A stretch of DNA of 6,037 nucleotides from contig SLPP01000363.1 in NCBI GenBank assembly GCA_007131945.1, positions 1 through 6,037 on the forward strand, written 5' to 3'. The translations under genes and the position numbers were made by a program. Origin of the DNA: Paracoccaceae bacterium (GTDB taxonomy: Bacteria > Pseudomonadota > Alphaproteobacteria > Rhodobacterales > Rhodobacteraceae). Below are positions 1 to 4,916 of this stretch, piece by piece. Positions within the stretch are counted from its first letter, which is position 1. The number at the start of each line of letters is the position of its first letter. The notes under the pieces were generated by a model. That model had not been told where the DNA came from. It saw only the letters and a list, made by a program, of their open reading frames with translations, and ran no database searches.

Positions 1-1
1 C

Positions 2-1048
2 CTCGCGCCCTTCACCCGGCGGCTGCCGGGGGGGCTTCTGCATGTCAACATCTTCGGCTGTGCGCTGTTTGCGGCCGTCTCCGGCTCTTCGGCGGCGACG
101 ACGGCGACGGTGGGGCGGATGTCGCTGCCGGAGCTGAAAGCGCGGGGCTATGACCCGGCGATGTCGATCGGCACGCTGGCCGGGGCGGGGACCTTCGGCT
201 TCCTGATCCCGCCGTCGATCATTCTGATCGTCTATGGCGCGGCGACGGAGCAGAGCATCGCCCGGCTCTTCCTCGCCGGCGTCGTGCCGGGGCTGATGCT
301 GGCGGCGATGTTCATGGGCTATGTCATGATCTGGTCGGCGCTCAACCGCGACCGGATGCCGCCGCCCGACCCGAAGCCGAGCTGGGCGGTGCGCCTGCGG
401 GCGCTGCTTCTGCTGATGCCGACGGTGGTGCTGATCGTGGCGGTGATCGGCTCGATCTATGCCGGGCTCGCCTCGCCGACCGAGGCGGCGGTGGTCGGCG
501 TCGTCGGCGCGCTCCTGATCTCGGGGCTCACCGGGGGGCTCGGATGGCCGAGTTTCGTCGCCAGCCTGCGCGGCGCGGCGATCACCACCTGCATGATCGC
601 GCTGATCCTCGCCGGCGCGTCCTTCCTGACCGTGGCGATGGGATTCACCGGCATCCCCCGGATGCTGGCCGCCTGGATCGGCGAGCAGGGCTATTCGCAG
701 TTCGCGCTGCTGACGGCGCTGCTGCTGTTCTTCATCGTCCTCGGCCTCTTCCTCGACGGGATCTCGATCGTGCTTCTGACCGTGTCGATCATCCTGCCGA
801 TGGTGCAGGCGGCCGGGATCGACCCGATCTGGTTCGGCATCTTCCTGGTGCTGGTCGTCGAGATGAGCCAGATCACCCCGCCGGTCGGCTTCAACCTCTT
901 CGTGCTGCAATCGATCACCGGCCGCGGCATCTTCCAGATCGGGCTGATGGCGCTGCCCTTCTTCCTGATCCTGGTGCTGGCGACCGGCATCCTCGCCCTT
1001 TTTCCCGAGATCGCGCTATGGCTGCCCGGAACGATGCTGAGCCGCTGA
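2..1048 (+). CDS. dctM: TRAP transporter large permease, DctM family (5' end cut by window edge)
   Basis: This is the membrane subunit that moves the substrate in a tripartite, Na+-coupled TRAP transporter of the inner membrane. The frame is open from base 2 to TGA at 1046-1048, giving 348 residues. The family is usually about 425 residues, so roughly 75-80 N-terminal residues lie outside. Family motifs appear in order: PGGLLHVNIFGCALFAAVSG with SSAATTATVG just after it, LPELKARGYDP, FGFLIPPSIILIVYG, GLASPTEAAVVG, and near the C-terminus VEMSQITPPVGFNLFVLQ. The rest is hydrophobic segments joined by short loops. The GTG at 110 and ATG at 119 are internal codons, because the upstream sequence in the same frame carries conserved DctM motifs. 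The binding protein and small permease should lie to the left. The next gene overlaps its end, suggesting one transcript. The substrate cannot be told from this subunit. Confidence 0.95.
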   Translation, partial: LAPFTRRLPGGLLHVNIFGCALFAAVSGSSAATTATVGRMSLPELKARGYDPAMSIGTLAGAGTFGFLIPPSIILIVYGAATEQSIARLFLAGVVPGLMLAAMFMGYVMIWSALNRDRMPPPDPKPSWAVRLRALLLLMPTVVLIVAVIGSIYAGLASPTEAAVVGVVGALLISGLTGGLGWPSFVASLRGAAITTCMIALILAGASFLTVAMGFTGIPRMLAAWIGEQGYSQFALLTALLLFFIVLGLFLDGISIVLLTVSIILPMVQAAGIDPIWFGIFLVLVVEMSQITPPVGFNLFVLQSITGRGIFQIGLMALPFFLILVLATGILALFPEIALWLPGTMLSR

Positions 1049-1557
1049 GGGAGGGCGTCGGCCCGGTGGTGAGTTCCGCGCATCTGGCGCGGTCGTCGCT
1101 GCCGGCGCTGAGCGAGGTCGAGTTCGCGCTGACCATGGCGAACCACGCCTTCCAGCGCTGGATGGTGCGCTGCATGACGGCGGCGGGGTTGCCGGGGCTG
1201 TCGCCGCTCGAGATCCTGATCGTGCACCTGGTCAACCACCGCGAGCGGCCGAAATCGCTGGCCGATATCTGCCTGGTGCTGAACATCGAGGACACGCATC
1301 TGGCGAATTACGCGATCAAGAAGCTGCTGCGCCACGGGCTGGTGAGGACCGGCCGCAAGGGCAAGGAGAAGACCGTCGAGATCACCGAGGCGGGCACCGC
1401 CTTCTGCACCCGCTACGGCGAGATCCGCGAGGCGCTGGTGGTGCGCGCGGTGCGGCAGATGGGGCACGATCCGGCCGATATCAGCCGGATGGCGGCGCTG
1501 CTGAGGACGCTTTCGGGCGCCTACGACCAGGCGGCGCGGGCGGCGGCGGCGCTGTAG
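1018..1557 (+). CDS. MarR-like winged-helix transcriptional regulator
   Basis: This is a small DNA-binding protein of the MarR-type winged-helix class, resembling the group annotated as predicted transcription regulator, MarR family (COG5631, from memory). From ATG 1018 it has 179 residues. The N-terminal helical part contains ALTMANHAFQRWMVRCM. A helix-turn-helix follows at about residues 79-106 (SLADICLVLNIEDTHLANYA, then IKKLLRHGLV), then a basic wing at about 107-126 (RTGRKGKEKTVEITEAG) and a C-terminal helix ending in an Ala-rich tail. Starting at ATG 1018 overlaps the permease gene by 31 bases and has only a weak upstream GAGA. GTG 1066 (163 residues) lies behind a strong GAGGGAGGG and is a real alternative; recognisable similarity begins only at VVSSAHLA, directly after it. 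The position suggests control of the preceding TRAP operon. The ligand and operator are unknown. The regulator class is secure; the start is not. Confidence 0.88.
   Translation: MAARNDAEPLREGVGPVVSSAHLARSSLPALSEVEFALTMANHAFQRWMVRCMTAAGLPGLSPLEILIVHLVNHRERPKSLADICLVLNIEDTHLANYAIKKLLRHGLVRTGRKGKEKTVEITEAGTAFCTRYGEIREALVVRAVRQMGHDPADISRMAALLRTLSGAYDQAARAAAAL
1047..1055 (+). promoter_or_regulatory. Shine-Dalgarno-like GAGGGAGGG before alternative regulator start GTG 1066
   Basis: A purine-rich GAGGGAGGG begins at the permease stop codon and ends ten bases before two successive in-frame GTG codons (1066 and 1069). It would suit translation of the regulator directly after the permease terminates. 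It is the reason to doubt the ATG at 1018. The spacing is slightly long, and the bases also encode residues in the longer version, so it does not settle the start. Confidence 0.45.
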
Positions 1558-1690
1558 CCGCGCCCCCTTCGCGACCGCATCCGGCTGCCGTCCAAATTTG
1601 GACAATCGCGCAAGTTCTTGATTTCACGCGGTATCGTCGAAAAAATTAACCCGATCGAAACCTCTGTGCAAACCGCCTGTCCGGCGCGGT
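1558..1690. other. Convergent intergenic region, AT-rich for this window
   Basis: This gap separates the 3' ends of the + strand regulator and the - strand large permease. It holds no credible coding sequence. It contains a perfect palindrome (1590-1603), a short inverted repeat CAAGTTCTTG (1611-1620), an A-rich run around 1640-1648, and a small hairpin against the permease stop codon (1671-1691). A weak promoter-like pair, TTGATT (1618-1623) and AAAATT (1642-1647) with 18-base spacing, can be drawn on the + strand, but nothing obvious starts behind it. Confidence 0.6.
1590..1603. promoter_or_regulatory. Perfect 14-bp palindrome GTCCAAATTTGGAC, operator-like
   Basis: The sequence equals its own reverse complement over 14 bases, with an AT core and GC-rich ends. 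This is the usual form of a site for a dimeric winged-helix or GntR/LysR-type regulator. It lies 32 bases past the regulator stop codon. It is odd for an operator because both neighbouring genes end here. As an RNA hairpin it would be weak, with five pairs around a four-base loop and no following U run. Which protein binds it, if any, is unknown. Confidence 0.45.
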
Positions 1691-1691
1691 T
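1671..1691 (-). terminator. Possible terminator hairpin after the large permease gene
   Basis: AACCGC (1671-1676) and GCGGTT (1686-1691) form a six-pair stem with a nine-base loop, starting inside the permease stop codon. On the - strand a T-rich stretch (TTAATTTTTT, 1649-1640) follows, but only about 20 bases beyond the stem. It is therefore not a standard intrinsic terminator. It could protect the 3' end of the mRNA or assist termination. Confidence 0.3.
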
Positions 1692-3235
1692 CAGAACAGC
1701 GCCCGCGGCAGCCAGGTGGCGATGGGGGGCGCCAGCCAGATGATCAGGATGGCGAGCATCTGCAGGAAGATGAACGGGATCACGCCGCGATAGATCATCC
1801 CCGTGGTCACGCTCTTCGGCGCCGCGCCGCGCAGGTAGAAGAGCGAGAATCCGAAGGGCGGGGTCAGGAACGAGGTCTGCAGGTTCACCGCGATCAGCAC
1901 CGCGAGCCAGATCGGGTCGTGGCCCATCAGGATCAGGGGCGGGATCAGGAGCGGCAGCAGGATCACCGAGATCTCGACGAAGTCGAGGAAGAAGCCGAGG
2001 ATGAAGACGAATAGCATGGCGAAGATCAGCGCCCCGGTCGCCCCGCCGGGCAGCGCCTCGAGGATCGCGGCGACGCGGTGCTCGCCGCCGAGCCCGACGA
2101 AGACCAGGCTGAAATAGGAGGCCATCAGGATCGTCGCGAAGATCATCGCGCTGACGATCATCGTCTGCGCCAGCGCCGGGATGACCAGCTTCTGCCGGCC
2201 GAGCGCGAACAGCGCGAAGGCCACCGCGATCATCCCCCAGAGGCCGAGCGCGCCGTAGATCGCACCGAGGGTGAACTCGAAGGCGCCGGCATCCAGGCGC
2301 TGCAGCCGCACGGGCTGCACGCCCGCCGCGACCGCCAGCAGCAGGAGCGCCGCCGCGCCCGAGACGATCAGCCAGCGCGGCGCGCCCTGCCGGTAGCCGG
2401 CGAGCAGGATGGCGCCGATGGCGCCGACGCTCGCCGCCTCGTTCGGCGAGGCGATGCCGCCGAGGATCGCGCCGAGGACGGCGACGATGAGGATGATCGG
2501 CGGCAGGATCGCGCCGAGGATCTGCAGCGTCGGCACCGCCTCGACCCGTTCGCGCATCGCCGGCGCGTCGTCCGGGCGCAGGAGCGCGCGGGCGAGGATG
2601 TAGCCGATATAGATTGCGACCAGCATGAAGCCCGGCACCAGCGCCGCGGCGAAGGTCTGGCCGACCGAGATCGTCTCGATCGAGAAGCGCCCCTGCGCGT
2701 ATTGCGCCTGCTGGAAGGCCGAGGACATGACCTCGGCGAGGATGATCAGGAGCGTCGAGGGCGGGATGATCTGGCCGAGCGTGCCGGCGGTGCAGACCGC
2801 GCCCGAGGCGAGCTTCGGATCGTAGCCGTTCCGGAGCATCGCCGGCAGCGCGATCAGCCCCATCGCCACGACGGTGGCGCCGACGATGCCGGTGGAGGCC
2901 GCCAGCAGCGCGCCCACGACCATGACCGAGACGCCCAGGCCCCCGCGCACCTGGCCGAAGAGCCGGCCCATCGTCTCGAGCAGTTCCTCGGCGATGCGGG
3001 ATTTTTCCAGCACCACGCCCATCAGCACGAAGAGCGGGATCGCGGTCAGAACCGGGTTGGTCATGATGCCGAAGAAGCGCTGCCCCAGCGCCCCCATCAG
3101 GTGGATCGGGAAGACATCGAGCCACCAGCCCAGAAGCGCGAAGGCCGAGGCCACGCCGGCGATGGTGAAGGCCACCGGGTAGCCCAGCAGGATGAACCCG
3201 ATGAGCGCCGCGAACATCAAGAGGTCAAGCGGCAT
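1691..3235 (-). CDS. dctM: TRAP transporter large permease, DctM / FcbT3-like
   Basis: This is the inner-membrane translocation subunit of the second TRAP system, 514 residues long. Family motifs by residue: AIPLFVLMG (65-73), GIVGATVVAMG (116-126), GTLGQIIPPSTLLIILAEV (151-169), GIASPNEAASVG (260-271), FILGFFLDFVEIS (411-423) and NLQTSFLTPPFGFSLFYLRG (451-470). It is about 90 residues longer than typical DctM. The extra length is partly a central insertion around 281-350 with added hydrophobic segments. This long form is characteristic of the mannitol/chloroaromatic group (FcbT3, COG4664, from memory), matching its FcbT2- and FcbT1-like partners. ATG 3235 is chosen over GTG 3241 because GGGAGGG sits five bases before the ATG and would overlap the GTG. 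The gene overlaps the end of the small permease by 11 bases, so translation is probably coupled. It differs clearly from the permease at the left edge. Confidence 0.95.
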   Translation of the reverse strand: MPLDLLMFAALIGFILLGYPVAFTIAGVASAFALLGWWLDVFPIHLMGALGQRFFGIMTNPVLTAIPLFVLMGVVLEKSRIAEELLETMGRLFGQVRGGLGVSVMVVGALLAASTGIVGATVVAMGLIALPAMLRNGYDPKLASGAVCTAGTLGQIIPPSTLLIILAEVMSSAFQQAQYAQGRFSIETISVGQTFAAALVPGFMLVAIYIGYILARALLRPDDAPAMRERVEAVPTLQILGAILPPIILIVAVLGAILGGIASPNEAASVGAIGAILLAGYRQGAPRWLIVSGAAALLLLAVAAGVQPVRLQRLDAGAFEFTLGAIYGALGLWGMIAVAFALFALGRQKLVIPALAQTMIVSAMIFATILMASYFSLVFVGLGGEHRVAAILEALPGGATGALIFAMLFVFILGFFLDFVEISVILLPLLIPPLILMGHDPIWLAVLIAVNLQTSFLTPPFGFSLFYLRGAAPKSVTTGMIYRGVIPFIFLQMLAILIIWLAPPIATWLPRALF

Positions 3236-3734
3236 CCGCACCCTCCCGCAGGCGGATCAGGTCGCGGATCAGCGCCGAGATGCCCTGGATGAGCAGCAGG
3301 ACGCAGAATGCCGGGACCATCGATTTCAGCAGGAACGAGGCCGGGATGCCGCCGACCGAGATCGGCCCTTCGAGGATCGCCCAGGACCGGCGCACCATCG
3401 GCCAGGACCAGTAGAGCAGCATGATCAGCGCCGGGCCGAGAAGCGCCAGATGCCCGAAGAGGTCGATCATCGCCTGCCCGCGCGGCGAGGCCTTGGCGTA
3501 GAAGATGTCGACGCGCACATGCCCCTGCGCCCAGAGCGTGTAGCCCGCGCCGAGCATGAAGAGGCTCGCGTGCAGGTAGAGCACCCCCTCGCTCCAGAAG
3601 ATCGAGGCGACGCCGAAGACGTAGCGCAGGAGCACCAGCACGAACTGCAGGAGCACCATGGCGAGGGCGCACCACATCACCGCCGCGCCGGTGGCGCGGT
3701 TGATCCAGTCGAGGCCGTCGGCGAGGCGCGTCAT
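3225..3734 (-). CDS. dctQ: TRAP transporter small permease, DctQ / FcbT2-like
   Basis: This is the small inner-membrane subunit that partners the large permease and helps dock the loaded binding protein. It has 169 residues and four predicted membrane segments at about 16-37, 50-68, 90-110 and 131-155, the standard DctQ topology. Recognisable family features are QFVLVLLRYVFG (30-41), the acidic FWSEG (46-50) at the start of the second helix, and AQGHVRVDIFYAKAS (69-83), typical of the FcbT2-like branch (COG4665, from memory). Start ATG 3734 has GGAG six bases upstream. An in-frame GTG at 3770 would add MPRLPPLPTEPP, a proline-rich stretch unlike the family, and lies in the intergenic hairpin, so it is rejected. 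It sits between the binding-protein and large-permease genes, overlapping the latter. Confidence 0.93.
   Translation of the reverse strand: MTRLADGLDWINRATGAAVMWCALAMVLLQFVLVLLRYVFGVASIFWSEGVLYLHASLFMLGAGYTLWAQGHVRVDIFYAKASPRGQAMIDLFGHLALLGPALIMLLYWSWPMVRRSWAILEGPISVGGIPASFLLKSMVPAFCVLLLIQGISALIRDLIRLREGADAA
3241..3247 (-). promoter_or_regulatory. Shine-Dalgarno GGGAGGG for the large permease
   Basis: On the - strand GGGAGGG ends five bases before ATG 3235. It lies inside the last codons of the small permease gene, as expected for coupled translation. It argues against GTG 3241 as the start, since that codon begins on the last base of this motif. Confidence 0.6.
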
Positions 3735-3740
3735 CGGTGG

Positions 3741-3744
3741 CTCC
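3741..3744 (-). promoter_or_regulatory. Shine-Dalgarno GGAG for the small permease
   Basis: On the - strand GGAG is followed by six bases (CCACCG) and then ATG 3734. This supports the shorter start of the small permease over GTG 3770. Confidence 0.55.
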
Positions 3745-3756
3745 GTCGGGAGGGGC

Positions 3757-3780
3757 GGCAGGCGCGGCACCGCGCCTGCC
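3757..3780 (-). repeat. Strong intercistronic hairpin between binding-protein and small-permease genes
   Basis: GGCAGGCGCGG (3757-3767) and CCGCGCCTGCC (3770-3780) are perfect 11-base complements separated by two bases. In RNA this gives a ten-pair, very GC-rich stem with a four-base loop. It lies ten bases past the binding-protein stop codon and 22 bases before the small-permease start. There is no following U run, so it is unlikely to be a simple terminator. In binding-protein operons such stems often protect the upstream mRNA from 3' decay, so that the binding protein is made in excess over the permeases. That role here is inferred from position. Confidence 0.7.
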
Positions 3781-3789
3781 GGGGTCGGA

Positions 3790-4878
3790 TCAGCTGGCGT
3801 AGGTGAAGTCGAGCTCGCGCGAGGCCAGTTGCGCGGTCTCGGAATGGGCCATGTATTCGACCATCAGGTTACGGTAGTCGACGAAGCTGCGGGTGATCCG
3901 CTGCACGAGTTCGTCGCTGTCGGCGAGCATCTCGTTCAGGATCTCGCCCATGGCGTTGCCCATGGCGATGATGATCTCCTCGGGCCACTGGCGGACCTCG
4001 GTGCCGCCGGCGATCAGTTCGCGCAAGGCCAGGGCGTGCCTGGTGTTGTACTCGGTGAGGACCGGGTTGTAGAGGCTTTCGGCGGCGAATTCGACGGCCT
4101 GCTTGAGCTCGTCGTCGAGCGCGTTCCAGGCATCGAGGTTGATCGCGCATTCCTCGGCCGAGGAGGGCTCGCCGACGCCGTTGTCGTAGTAGTAGCGCGC
4201 CACCTGCTGGTAGCCGAGGGCCGAATCGGTCCAGGGCCCGATGAACTCGCCGGCATCGAGCGCGCCCGACTGGAGCGCCTGGAACATCGCCGGGCCGGGC
4301 ATCGCCTCGACCGCGACGCCGAGCTTCGACATCACCTCGGAATTGAGCCCGGTGGTGCGGTAGCGCAGCCCGCGCAGGTCGTCGACGCTCTGGATCTCGT
4401 TACGGAACCAGCCGGCCCATTGCGGGCCCGAATTGCCGCACAGGAAGGGCTTCAGGTTGAAGCGCGCATACATCTCGTCATAGAGCGCCTGGCCGCCGCC
4501 GTGCAGCATCCAGCCATGCTGCTCGATCGCGTTGAGGCCGAGCGGCTGCGAGCCGAAGAGCAGGATCCCCTTGGATTTCGAGCCCCAGTAGGCCGGCACG
4601 GCGTGGTAGATGTCGGCGGTGCCCTCGCCCACGGCGTCGAAGACGCCGGTCGGCGGCACGATCTCGCCGGCGGCGAAGAGCTCGACCTCGAGCCGGCCGC
4701 CGGAGAGCGTGGTGATCCGGTCGGCGAGCATCTGCGCGGCGACGCCCGGCCCGGGCAGGTTGCGCGGCCAGGCCGAGACCAGGCGCCAGCGGGTCACCCC
4801 CTGCGCGATTGCCGGGGCGGCGAGCGTCGAGGCGGCGGCGCCGACGGTGGCGGCGGTGAGGAAGGAACGTCTCTTCAT
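3790..4878 (-). CDS. dctP: TRAP transporter periplasmic substrate-binding protein, TakP/FcbT1-like
   Basis: This periplasmic receptor delivers substrate to the TRAP permeases; it has 362 residues, normal for the family. The N-terminus MKRRSFLTAATVGAAAS has a twin-arginine RRSFL motif, a hydrophobic stretch and a likely cleavage after APAIA (A25|Q26), suggesting Tat export. The mature part follows the COG4663 group (TakP of Rhodobacter sphaeroides, FcbT1; from memory): SGGRLEVELFAAGEIVPP (59-76), GNSGPQWAGWFRNEI (148-162), GLRYRTTG (170-177) and DAGEFIGPWTD (208-218). Gln153, Arg174 and Glu211 align with TakP residues for the Na+/carboxylate site; Arg174 should pair with the substrate carboxylate. 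TakP has Trp beside that Glu; here it is Phe212. Start ATG 4878 has AGGGAGA five bases upstream. It begins 25 bases after hutU, suggesting a histidine-pathway substrate. A TRAP binding protein is certain; the ligand is not. Confidence 0.95.
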   Translation of the reverse strand: MKRRSFLTAATVGAAASTLAAPAIAQGVTRWRLVSAWPRNLPGPGVAAQMLADRITTLSGGRLEVELFAAGEIVPPTGVFDAVGEGTADIYHAVPAYWGSKSKGILLFGSQPLGLNAIEQHGWMLHGGGQALYDEMYARFNLKPFLCGNSGPQWAGWFRNEIQSVDDLRGLRYRTTGLNSEVMSKLGVAVEAMPGPAMFQALQSGALDAGEFIGPWTDSALGYQQVARYYYDNGVGEPSSAEECAINLDAWNALDDELKQAVEFAAESLYNPVLTEYNTRHALALRELIAGGTEVRQWPEEIIIAMGNAMGEILNEMLADSDELVQRITRSFVDYRNLMVEYMAHSETAQLASRELDFTYAS

Positions 4879-4900
4879 GGCAGTCTCCCTTGGTTGGATG

Positions 4901-4916
4901 CTTTCAGTCTTTCAGT
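4901..4916. repeat. 8-bp tandem duplication CTTTCAGT x2 spanning the hutU stop codon
   Basis: Two adjacent copies of CTTTCAGT lie across the last codons and the TGA of hutU (ACTGAAAG twice on the - strand). The stop codon used lies in the second copy on the - strand. A single copy would shift the frame and end hutU at a TGA overlapping the start codon of the binding-protein gene. Confidence 0.6.

Noticed and set aside
1592..1601. CCAAATTTGG matches the eukaryotic CArG box consensus
   Set aside because: It is coincidental in a bacterial genome. The meaningful property is the larger 14-bp palindrome.
691..1605. - strand frame (304 codons) opposite the left permease and the regulator
   Set aside because: The composition is shadow-like (Arg, Gln, His, Pro), and it overlaps two well-supported + strand genes.
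1521..3125. Long - strand frame (534 codons) overlapping the large permease in another frame
   Set aside because: It is an Arg/Ala/Gly/Pro-rich shadow frame without motifs that also runs across the convergent gap and into the 3' end of the regulator gene.
2078..3292. Long + strand open frame (404 codons) opposite the large permease
   Set aside because: The product is almost entirely Arg, Asp, Glu, Gln and His, typical of the antisense of a membrane protein in GC-rich DNA. The - strand frame has clear DctM motifs.
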